From contig CM040453.1 of NCBI GenBank assembly GCA_022749755.1, forward strand, positions 9,198,102 to 9,262,101: a stretch of 64,000 nucleotides of DNA, written 5' to 3'. Position numbers and translations under genes: made by a program. The first letter of the stretch is position 1. Every line of letters begins with the position of its first letter. Shown in pieces: positions 52,951 through 64,000 of this stretch. Origin of the DNA: Azadirachta indica. Lineage: Eukaryota; Streptophyta; Magnoliopsida; Sapindales; Meliaceae. The notes below the pieces were generated by a model, which had not been told where the DNA came from, searched no databases, and was given only the letters and a program-made list of their open reading frames with translations.

Positions 52951-55900
52951 CTTTCGTCGTGATGAATAATTGTTTCGTTGTCATGAACAATTGTTTCGCC
53001 GCAAGGAAAAAATCTTCTGTCATAATGAAAAATTGTTCAGTAAGCCGCATTGAAGGCATTATCAGCCATGTTGATGATGTTTTCACGCTTAATGAAGAGA
53101 TTTTGGATCGTTTGTCGAGATTTTCAGACGTAATAAATATTCTTCCGTCGTTAGGAAGAAATTTTTCGTCGTGATGAACAACTGTTTCGTCGTGATGAAC
53201 AATTGTTTCGCCGCAAGGAAAAAATGTTCTGTCATAATGAATAATTGTTCAGTAAGCCGCATTGAAGACATTATCAGCCATGTTGATGATGTTTTCACGC
53301 TTAATGAAGAGATTTTGGATCGTTTGTCGAGATTTTCAGACGTAATAAATATTCTTCCGTCGCTACGAAGAAATCTTTCGTCGTGATGAATAATTGTTTC
53401 GTTGTCATGAACAATTGTTTCGCCGCAAGGAAAAAATCTTCTGTCATAATGAATAATTGTTCAGTAAGCCGCATTGAAGACATTATCAGCCATGTTGATG
53501 ATGTTTTCACGCTTAATGAAGAGATTTTGGATCGTTTTGTCGAGATTTTCAGACGTAATAATATATTCTTCCGTCGCTACGAAGAAATCTTTCGTCGTGA
53601 TGAACAATTGTTTCGTTGTCATGAACAATTGTTTCGCCGCAAGGAAAAAATCTTCTGTCATAATGAATAATTGTTCAGTAAGCCGCATTGAAGACATTAT
53701 CAGCCATGTTGATGATGTTTTCACGCTTAATGAAGAGATTTTGGATCGTTTGTCGAGATTTTCAGACGTAATAAAATATTCTTCCGTCGTTACGAAGAAA
53801 TCTTTCGTCGTGATGAATAATTGTTTCGTTGTCATGAACAATTGTTTCGCCGCAAGGAAAAAATCTTCTGTCATAATGAATAATTGTTCAGTAAGCCGCA
53901 TTGAAGACATTATCAGCCATGTTGATGATGTTTTCACGCTTAATGAAGAGATTTTGGATCGTTTGTCGAGATTTTCAGACGTAATAAGTATTCTTCCGTC
54001 GCTACGAAGAAATCTTTCGTCGTGATGAACAACTGTTTCGTTGTCATGAACAATTGTTTCGCCGCAAGGAAAAAATCTTCTGTCATAATGAATAATTGTT
54101 CAGTAAGCCGCATTGAAGACATTATCAGCCATGCTGATGATGTTTTCACGCTTAATGAAGAGATTTTGGATCGTTTGTCGATATTTTCAGACGTAATAAA
54201 TATTCTTCCGTCCCTACGAAGAAATCTTTCGTCGTGATGAATAATTGTTTCGTTGTCATGAACAATTGTTTCGCCGCAAGGAAAAAATCTTCTGTCATAA
54301 TGAATAATTGTTCAGTAAGCCGCATTGAAGACATTATCAGCCATGTTGATGATGTTTTCACGCTTAATGAAGAGATTTTGGATCGTTTGTCGAGATTTTC
54401 AGACGTAATAAATATTCTTCCGTCGTTAGGAAGAAATCTTTCGTCGTGATGAACAATTGTTTCATCGTCATGAACAATTGTTTCGCCGCAAGAAAAAAAA
54501 TCTTCTGTCATAATGAATAATTGTTCAGTAAGCCGCATTGAAGACATTATCAGCCATGTTGATGATGTTTTCACGCTTAATGAAGAGATTTTGGATCGTT
54601 TGTCGAGATTTTCAGACGTAATAAAAATATTCTTCCGTCGCTACGAAGAAATCTTTCGTCGTGATGAATAATTGTTTCGTTGTCATGAACAATTGTTTCG
54701 CCGCAAGGAAAAAATCTTCTGTCATAATGAATAATTGTTCAGTAAGCCGCATTGAAGACATTATCAGCCATGTTGATGATGTTTTCACGCTTAATGAAGA
54801 GATTTTGGATCGTTTGTCGAGATTTTCAGACGTAATAAAAATATTCTTCCGTCGTTACGAAGAAATCTTTCGTCGTGATGAATAATTGTTTCGTTGTCAT
54901 GAACAATTGTTTCGCCGCAAGGAAAAAATCTTCTGTCATAATGAATAATTGTTCAGTAAGCCGCATTGAAGACATTATCAGCCATGTTGATGATGTTTTC
55001 ACGCTTAATGAAGAGATTTTGGATCGTTTGTCGAGATTTTCAGACGTAATAAATATTCTTCCGTCGTTAGGAAGAAATCTTTCGTCGTGATGAATAATTG
55101 TTTCGTTGTCATGAACAATTGTTTCGCCGCAAGGAAAAAATCTTCTGTCATAATGAATAATTGTTCAGTAAGCCGCATTGAAGACATTATCAGCCATGTT
55201 GATGATGTTTTCACGCTTAATGAAGAGATTTTGGATCGTTTGTCGATATTTTCAGACGTAATAAATATTCTTCAATCGCTACGAAGAAATCTTTCGTCGT
55301 GATGAATAATTGTTTCGTTGTCATGAACAATTGTTTCGCCGCAAGGAAAAAATCTTCTGTCATAATGAATAATTGTTCAGTAAGCCGCATTGAAGACATT
55401 ATCAGCCATGTTGACGATGTTTTCACGCTTAATGAAGAGATTTTGGATCGTTTGTCGATATTTTCAGACGTAATAAATATTCTTCCGTCCCTACGAAGAA
55501 ATCTTTCGTCGTGATGAATAATTGTTTCGTTGTCATGAACAATTGTTTCGCCGCAAGGAAAAAATCTTCTGTCATAATGAATAATTGTTCAGTAAGCCGC
55601 ATTGAAGACATTATCAGCCATGTTGATGATGTTTTCACGCTTAATGAAGAGATTTTGGATCGTTTGTCGAGATTTTCAGACGTAATAAATATTCTTCCGT
55701 CGTTAGGAAGAAATCTTTCGTCGTGATGAACAATTGTTTCGTGTCATGAACAATTGTTTCGCCGCAAGGAAAAAATCTTCTGTCATAATGAATAATTGTT
55801 CAGTAAGCCGCATTGAAGACATTATCAGCCATGTTGATGATGTTTTCACGCTTAATGAAGAGATTTTGGATCATTTGTCGATATTTTCAGACGTAATAAA

Positions 55901-56489
55901 TATTCTTCCGTCCCTACGAAGAAATCTTTCGTCGTGATGAATAATTGTTTCGTTTTCATGAACAATTGTTTCGCCGCAAGAAAAAAATCTTCTGTCATAA
56001 TGAATAATTGTTCAGTAAGCCGCATTGAAGACATTATCAGCCATGTTGATGATGTTTTCACGCTTAATGAAGAGATTTTGGATCGTTTGTCGAGATTTTC
56101 AGACGTAATAAATATTCTTCCGTCGTTAGGAAGAAATCTTTCGTCGTGATGAACAATTGCTTCGTCGTGATGAACAATTGTTTTGCCGCAAGGAAAAAAT
56201 CTTCTGTCATAATGAATAATTGTTCAGTAAGCCGCATTGAAGACATTATCAGCCATGTTGATGATGTTTTCACGCTTAATGAAGAGATTTTGGATCGTTT
56301 GTCGAGATTTTCAGACGTAATAAATATTCTTCCATCGTTAGGAAGAAATCTTTCGTCGTGATGAACAATTGTTTCGTGGTCATGAACAATTGTTTCGCCG
56401 ACAGGAAAAAATCTTATGTCATAATGAATAAATGTTCAGTAACCGCATTGAACACATTATCAGCCATGTTGATGATGTTTTCACGCTCA

Positions 56490-56679
56490 ATGAAGAGATT
56501 TTGGATCGTTTCTAGAGATTTTCGGGCGTAAAAAATATTCTTCCGTCGTTAGGAAGAAATCTTTCGTCGTGATGAACAATTGTTTTGCCGCAAGAAAAAA
56601 TCTTCTGTCATAATGAATAATTGTTCAGTAAGCCGCATTGAAGACATTATCAGCCATGTTGATGATGTTTTCACGCTTA
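56490..56679. repeat. 190-bp monomer, one B unit missing
   Basis: One B unit is lost, with 'gttttgccgcaag' following. This copy and the one before it carry unusual changes ('cgtttctagag', 'ttttcgggcgtaaaaa', 'gccgacagg'). Confidence 0.85.
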
Positions 56680-59600
56680 ATGAAGAGATTTTGGATCGTT
56701 TGTCGAGATTTTCAGACGTAATAAATATTCTTTCCGTCGTTAGGAAGAAATCTTTCGTCGTGATGAATAATTGTTTCGTGTCATGATGAACAATTGTTTC
56801 GCCGCAAGGAAAAAATCTTCTGTCATAATGAATAATTGTTCAGTAAGCCGCATTGAAGACATTATCAGCCATGTTGATGATGTTTTCACGCTTAATGAAG
56901 AGATTTTGGATCGTTTGTCGAGATTTTCATACGTAATAAATATTCTTCCGTCGTTAGGAAGAAATCTTTCGTCGTGATGAATAATTGTTTCGTCGTGATG
57001 AACAATTGTTTCGCCGCAAGGAAAAAATCTTCTGTCATAATGAATAATTGTTCAGTAAGCCGCATTGAAGACATTATCAGCCATGTTGATGATGTTTTCA
57101 CGCTTAATGAAGAGATTTTGGATCGTTTGTCGATATTTTCAGACGTAATAAATATTCTTCCGTCGCTACGAAGAAATCTTTCGTCGTGATGAATAATTGT
57201 TTCAGTGTCATGAACAATTGTTTCGCCGCAAGGAAAAAATCTTCTGTCATAATGAATAATTGTTCAGTAAGCCGCATTGAAGACATTATCAGCCATGTTG
57301 ATGATGTTTTCACGCTTAATGAAGAGATTTTGGATCGTTTGTCGAGATTTTCAGACGTAATAAATATTCTTCCGTCGTTAGGAAGAAATCTTTCGTCGTG
57401 ATGAACAATTGTTTCGTTGTCAGGAACAATTGTTTCGCCGCAAGGAAAAAATCTTCTGTCATAATGAATAATTGTTCAGTAAGCCGCATTGAAGACATTA
57501 TCAGCCATGTTGATGATGTTTTCACGCTTAATGAAGAGATTTTGGATCGTTTGTCGAGATTTTCAGACGTAATAAATATTCTTCCGTCGTTAGGAAGAAA
57601 TCTTTCGTCGTGATGAAATAATTGTTTCGTCGTCATGAACAATTGTTTCGCCGCAAGGAAAAAATCTTCTGTCATAATGAATAATTGTTCAGTAAGCCGC
57701 ATTGAAGACATTATCAGCCATGTTGATGATGTTTTCACGCTTAATGAAGAGATTTTGGATCGTTTGTCGAGATTTTCAGACGTAATAAATATTCTTCCGT
57801 CGTTAGGAAGAAATCTTTCGTCGTGATGAATAATTGTTTCGTCGTGATGAACAATTGTTTCGCCGCAAGGAAAAAATCTTCTGTCATAATGAATAATTGT
57901 TCAGTAAGCCGCATTGAAGACATTATCAGCCATGTTGATGATGTTTTCACGCTTAATGAAGAGATTTTGGATCGTTTGTCGAGATTTTCAGACGTAATAA
58001 ATATTCTTCCGTCGTTAGGAAGAAATCTTTCGTCGTGATGAATAATTGTTTCGTCGTCAAGAACAATTGTTTCGCCGCAAGGAAAAAATCTTCTGTCATA
58101 ATGAATAATTGTTCAGTAAGCCGCATTGAAGACATTATCAGCCATGTTGATGATGTTTTCACGCTTAATGAAGAGATTTTGGATCGTTTGTCGAGATTTT
58201 CAGACGTAATAAATATTCTTCCGTCGTTAGGAAGAAATCTTTCGTCGTGATGAACAATTGCTTCGTCGTGAAGAACAATTGTTTTGTCGCAAGGAAAAAA
58301 TCTTCTGTCATAATGAATAATTGTTCAGTAAGCCGCATTGAAGACATTATCAGCCATGTTGATGATGTTTTCACGCTTAATGAAGAGATTTTGGATCGTT
58401 TGTCGAGATTTTCAGACGTAATAAATATTCTTCCGTCGTTAGAAGGAGATCTTTCGTCGTGATGAATAATTGTTTCGTTGTCAGGAACAATTGTTTCGCC
58501 GTAAGGAAAAAATCTTCTGTCATAATGAATAATTGTTCAATAAGCCGTATTGAAGACATTATCAGCCATGTTGATGATGTTTTCACGCTTAATGAAGAGA
58601 TTTTGGATCGTTTGTCGAGATTTTCAGACGTAATAAATATTCTTCCGTCCTTAGGAAGAAATCTTTCGTCGTGATGAATAATTGTTTCGTCGTGATGAAC
58701 AATTGTTTCGCCGCAAGGAAAAAATCTTCTGTCATAATGAATAATTGTTCAGTAAGCCGCATTGAAGACATTATCAGCCATGTTGATGATGTTTTCACGC
58801 TTAATGAAGAGATTTTGGATCGTTTGTCGAGATTTTCAGACGTAATAAATATTCTTCCGTCGTTAGGAAGAAATCTTTCGTCGTGATGAACAATTGTTTC
58901 GTTGTCATGAACAATTGTTTCGCCGCAAGGAAAAAATCTTCTGTCATAATGAATAATTGTTCAGTAAGCCGCATTGAAGACATTATCAGCCATGTTGATG
59001 ATGTTTTCACGCTTAATGAAGAGATTTTGGATCGTTTGTCGAGATTTTCAGACGTAATAAATATTCTTCCGTCGTTAGGAAGAAATCTTTCGTCGTGATG
59101 AATAATTGTTTCGTTCGTCATGAACAATTGTTTCGCCGCAAGGAAAAAATCTTCTGTCATAATGAATAATTGTTCAGTAAGCCGCATTGAAGACATTATC
59201 AGCCATGTTGATGATGTTTTCACGCTTAATGAAGAGATTTTGGATCGTTTGTCGAGATTTTCAGACGTAATAAATATTCTTCCGTCGTCGCTACGAAGAA
59301 ATCTTTCGTCGTGATGAATAATTGTTTCGTTGTCATGAACAATTGTTTCGCCGCAAGGAAAAAATCTTCTGTCATAATGAATAATTGTTCAGTAAGCCGC
59401 ATTGAAGACATTATCAGCCATGTTGATGATGTTTTTCACGCTTAATGAAGAGATTTTGGATCGTTTGTCGAGATTTTCAGACGTAATAAATATTCTTCCG
59501 TCGTTAGGAAGAAATCTTTCGTCGTGATGAATAATTGTTTCGTCGTGTCATGAACAATTGTTTCGCCGCAAGGAAAAAATCTTCTGTCATAATGAATAAT

Positions 59601-61151
59601 TGTTCAGTAAGCCGCATTGAAGACATTATCAGCCATGTTTTGATGATGTTTTCACGCTTAATGAAGAGATTTTGGATCGTTTGTCGAGATTTTCAGACGT
59701 AATAAATATTCTTCCGTCGTTAGGAAGAAATCTTTCGTCGTGATGAATAATTGTTTCGTTGTCATGAACAATTGTTTCGCCGCAAGGAAAAAATCTTCTG
59801 TCATAATGAATAATTGTTCAGTAAGCCGCATTGAAGACATTATCAGCCATGTTGATGATGTTTTCACGCTTAATGAAGAGATTTTGGATCGTTTGTCGAG
59901 ATTTTCAGACGTAATAAATATTCTTCCGTCGTTACGAAGAAATCTTTCGTCGTGATGAATAATTGTTTCGTTGTCATGAACAATTGTTTCGCCGCAAGGA
60001 AAAAATCTTCTGTCATAATGAATAATTGTTCAGTAAGCCGCATTGAAGACATTATCAGCCATGTTGATGATGTTTTCACGCTTAATGAAGAGATTTTGGA
60101 TCGTTTGTCGAGATTTTCAGACGTAATAAATATTCTTCCGTCGTTAGGAAGAAATCTTTCGTCGTGATGAAAAATTGTTTCGTCGTCATGAACAATTGTT
60201 TCGCCGCAAGGAAAAAATCTTCTGTCATAATGAATAATTGTTCAGTAAGCCGCATTGAAGACATTATCAGCCATGTTGATGATGTTTTCACGCTTAATGA
60301 AGAGATTTTGGATCGTTTGTCGAGATTTTCAGACGTAATAAATATTCTTCCGTCGTTAGGAAGAAATCTTTCGTCGTGATGAATAATTGTTTCGTTGTCA
60401 TGAACAATTGTTTCGCCGCAAGGAAAAAATCTTCTGTCATAATGAATAATTGTTCAGTAAGCCGCATTGAAGACATTATCAGCCATGTTGATGATGTTTT
60501 CACGCTTAATGAAGAGATTTTGGATCGTTTGTCGAGATTTTCAGACGTAATAAATATTCTTCCGTCGTTACGAAGAAATCTTTCGTCGTGATGAACAATT
60601 GTTTCGTCGTCATGAACAATTGTTTCGCCGCAAGGAAAAAATCTTCTGTCATAATGAATAATTGTTCAGTAAGCCGCATTGAAGACATTATCAGCCATGT
60701 TGATGATGTTTTCACGCTTAATGAAGAGATTTTGGATCGTTTGTCGAGATTTTCAGACGTAATAAATATTATTCTTCCGTCGTTAGGAAGAAATCTTTCG
60801 TCGTGATGAATAATTGTTTCGTCGTGTCATGAACAATTGTTTCGCCGCAAGGAAAAAATTTTCTGTCATAATGAATAATTGTTCAGTAAAGCCGCATTGA
60901 AGACATTATCAGCCATGTTGATGATGTTTTCACGCTTAATGAAGAGATTTTGGATCGTTTGTCGAGATTTTCAGACGTAATAAATATTCTTCCGTCGCTA
61001 CGAAGAAATCTTTCGTCGTGATGAATAATTGTTTCGTCGTCATGAACAATTGTTTTCGCCGCAAGGAAAAAATCTTCTGTCATAATGAATAATTGTTCAG
61101 TAAGCCGCATTGAAGACATTATCAGCCATGTTGATGATGTTTTCACGCTTA

Positions 61152-61342
61152 ATGAAGAGATTTTGGATCGTTTGTCGAGATTTTCAGACGTAATAAATAT
61201 TCTTCCGTCGTTAGGAAGAAATCTTTCGTCGTGATGAACAATTGTTTCGCCGCAAGGAAAAAATCTTCTGTCATAATGAATAATTGTTCAGTAAGCCGCA
61301 TTGAAGACATTATCAGCCATGTTGATGATGTTTTCACGCTTA
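61152..61342. repeat. 191-bp monomer, one B unit missing
   Basis: One B1/B2 unit is absent, otherwise consensus. It is the last of the short copies in the window. Confidence 0.9.
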
Positions 61343-64000
61343 ATGAAGAGATTTTGGATCGTTTGTCGATATTTTCAGACGTAATAAATATTCTTCTTCC
61401 GTCGCTACGAAGAAATCTTTCGTCGTGATGAATAATTGTTTCGTTGTCATGAACAATTGTTTCGCCGCAAGGAAAAAATCTTCTGTCATAATGAATAATT
61501 GTTCAGTAAGCCGCATTGAAGACATTATCAGCCATGTTGATGATGTTTTTTCACGCTAATGAAGAGATTTTGGATCGTTTGTCGAGATTTTCAGACGTAA
61601 TAAATATTCTTCCGTCGTTAGGAAGAAATCTTTCGTCGTGATGAATAATTGTTTCGTCGTCATGAACAATTGTTTCGCCGCAAGGAAAAAATCTTCTGTC
61701 ATAATGAATAATTGTTCAGTAAGCCGCATTGAAGACATTATCAGCCATGTTGATGATGTTTTCACGCTTAATGAAGAGATTTTGGATCGTTTGTCGAGAT
61801 TTTCAGACGTAATAAATATTCTTCCGTCGTTACGAAGAAATCTTTCGTCGTGATGAACAATTGTTTCGTCGTCATGAACAATTGTTTCGCCGCAAGGAAA
61901 AAATCTTCTGTCATAATGAATAATTGTTCAGTAAGCCGCATTGAAGACATTATCAGCCATGTTGATGATGTTTTCACGCTTAATGAAGAGATTTTGGATC
62001 GTTTGTCGAGATTTTCAGACGTAATAAATATTCTTCCGTCGCTTACGAAGAAATCTTTCGTCGTGATGAATAATTGTTTCGTTGTCATGAACAATTGTTT
62101 CGCCGCAAGGAAAAAAAAATCTTCTGTCATAATGAATAATTGTTCAGTAAGCCGCATTGAAGACATTATCAGCCATGTTGATGATGTTTTCACGCTTAAT
62201 GAAGAGATTTTGGATCGTTTGTCGAGATTTTCAGACGTAATAAATATTCTTCCGTCGCTTAGGAAGAAATCTTTCGTCGTGATGAATAATTGTTTCGTTG
62301 TCATGAACAATTGTTTCGCCGCAAGGAAAAAATCTTCTGTCATAATGAATAATTGTTCAGTAAGCCGCATTGAAGACATTATCAGCCATGTTGATGATGT
62401 TTTCACGCTTAATGAAGAGATTTTGGATCGTTTGTCGAGATTTTCAGACGTAATAAATATTCTTCCGTCGTTAGGAAGAAATCTTTCGTCGTGATGAATA
62501 ATTGTTTCGTCGTGTCATGAACAATTGTTTCGCCGCAAGGAAAAAATCTTCTGTCATAATGAATAATTGTTCAGTAAGCCGCATTGAAGACATTATCAGC
62601 CATGTTGATGATGTTTTCACGCTTAATGAAGAGATTTTGGATCGTTTGTCGAGATTTTCAGACGTAATAAATATTCTTCCGTCGTTAGGAAGAAATCTTT
62701 CGTCGTGATGAATAATTGTTTCGTTGTGATGAACAATTGTTTCGCCGCAAGGAAAAAATCTTCTGTCATAATGAATAATTGTTCAGTAAGCCGCATTGAA
62801 GACATTATCAGCCATGTTGATGATGTTTTCACGCTTAATGAAGAGATTTTGGATCGTTTGTCGAGATTTTCAGACGTAATAAGTATTCTTCCGTCGCTAC
62901 GAAGAAATCTTTCGTCGTGATGAATAATTGTTTCGTCGTGATGAACAATTGTTTCGCCGGAAGGAAAAAATCTTCTGTCATAATGAATAATTGTTCAGTA
63001 AGCCGCATTGAAGACATTATCAGCCATGTTGATGATGTTTTCACGCTTAATGAAGAGATTTTGGATCGTTTGTCGAGATTTTCAGACGTAATAAATATTC
63101 TTCCGTCGTTAGGAAGAAATCTTTCGTCGTGATGAATAATTGTTTCGTCGTGATGAACAATTGTTTCGCCGCAAGGAAAAAATCTTCTGTCATAATGAAT
63201 AATTGTTCAGTAAGCCGCATTGAAGACATTATCAGCCATGTTGATGATGTTTTCACGCTTAATGAAGAGATTTTGGATCGTTTGTCGAGATTTTCAGACG
63301 TAATAAGTATTCTTCCGTCGTTAGGAAGAAATCTTTCGTCGTGATGAACAACTGTTTCGTCGTCATGAACAATTGTTTCGCCGCAAGGAAAAAATCTTCT
63401 GTCATAATGAATAATTGTTCAGTAAGCCGCATTGAAGACATTATCAGCCATGTTGATGATGTTTTCACGCTTAATGAAGAGATTTTGGATCGTTTGTCGA
63501 GATTTTCAGACGTAATAAATATTCTTCCGTCGTTACGAAGAAATCTTTCGTCGTGATGAATAATTGTTTCGTCGTCATGAACAATTGTTTCGCCGCAAGG
63601 AAAAAATCTTCTGTCATAATGAATAATTGTTCAGTAAGCCGCATTGAAGACATTATCAGCCATGTTGATGATGTTTTCACGCTTAATGAAGAGATTTTGG
63701 ATCGTTTGTCGAGATTTTCAGACGTAATAAATATTCTTCCGTCGTTAGGAAGAAATCTTTCGTCGTGATGAAACAATTGTTTCGTTGTCATGAACAATTG
63801 TTTCGCCGCAAGGAAAAAATCTTCTGTCATAATGAATAATTGTTCAGTAAGCCGCATTGAAGACATTATCAGCCATGTTGATGATGTTTTCACGCTTAAT
63901 GAAGAGATTTTGGATCGTTTGTCGATATTTTCAGACGTAATAAATATTCTTGCGTCGCTACGAAGAAATCTTTCGTCGTGATGAATAATTGTTTCGTTGT

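Larger units (their letters stand above)
1..64000. repeat. Satellite DNA array, 212-bp monomer, window-spanning
   Basis: The same 212-bp unit repeats head to tail across the entire window without a change of orientation; landmarks such as 'gaagacattatcagccatg' and 'gaagagattttggatcg' recur once per unit. In clean stretches consecutive monomers start exactly 212 bp apart (8,517, 8,729, 8,941, 9,153). The consensus is about 36% GC (76 G or C of 212 in the copy at 8,941-9,152). I estimate roughly 290-300 copies. No unique flank, interspersed gene or recognisable transposon interrupts it. Arrays of this kind are typical of eukaryotic heterochromatin and often centromeric or pericentromeric, but the location here is inference. 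I do not recognise the family or host species. Confidence 0.97.
23591..64000. repeat. Block D: homogenised satellite monomers
   Basis: About 190 monomers, nearly all within a few bases of the 212-bp consensus. Substitutions gather in positions 46-104. Small indels are commoner than in block B and gather at the same variable sites, at the A run (positions 128-133) and at the 'aataaatattcttcc' segment. Full 21-bp length variants are rare (48,643, 56,490, 61,152, 44,791, 38,127, 26,871). The array runs off the window end at base 64,000 in mid-monomer, so the true array is longer. Confidence 0.95.

Noticed and set aside
61768..62494. Longer open frames (up to 212-214 codons on both strands) spanning three monomers
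   Set aside because: They exist only because two neighbouring monomers have a one-base gain, making them 213 or 216 bp and keeping the frame. They are concatenated repeat translations, not a gene.
1..64000. CRISPR array
   Set aside because: The repetition is continuous, with no unique spacers between short repeats, and the 212-bp unit is far too long. No cas genes are present.
1..64000. Regular higher-order repeat over the whole window
   Set aside because: Marker variants such as 'gactttatcagccatgctg' recur at irregular spacings (about 3 to 27 monomers), so no single higher-order period fits. Only local block sharing is supported.

Overview
The whole 64,000-base window is one tandemly repeated satellite DNA. 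The monomer is 212 bp, about 36% GC, always in the same orientation, and I estimate roughly 290-300 copies end to end. I found no unique sequence, array edge, convincing protein gene, RNA gene, transposon or CRISPR array. This points to constitutive heterochromatin (pericentromeric, subtelomeric or similar) of a eukaryote. I do not recognise the monomer and cannot name the organism.

Layout. Block A (1 to about 7,900) and block C (about 14,640 to 23,590) are noisy copies: the monomers swell to roughly 215-270 bp, mostly through scattered 1-3 base insertions, and A also holds a 121-bp poly(A) tract plus purine-rich, T-rich and C-run insertions. Block B (about 7,900 to 14,640) and block D (about 23,590 to 64,000) are homogenised, most copies differing from the consensus by a handful of bases. 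C is noisy yet lies between two clean blocks and the changes are abrupt, so uncorrected long-read error is the likeliest explanation for the noise, rather than ancient decay.

Monomer anatomy, with position 1 at the 'atgaagag' start (for example 8,729). Positions 62-166 form five 21-bp units in the order A1-B1-B2-A2-B3. Each carries a short A/T tract, and the five tracts start exactly 21 bp apart. In the clean blocks, large length variants differ by whole 21-bp steps (170, 191, 212, 233 bp). Most substitutions fall at about positions 46-104, while the rest of the monomer is nearly invariant. An imperfect dyad lies at 178-200.

No gene system operates here. Each monomer has a short open frame on both strands, but 212 is not a multiple of three, so the frame changes at every copy and the frames are by-products of the repeat. 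What deserves a second look is the satellite's architecture: the 21-bp length quantum, helically phased A/T tracts, a split between variable and conserved parts, traces of sequence exchange between monomers, and a base-omission/doubling signature at two-allele sites that suggests merged copies in the assembly.
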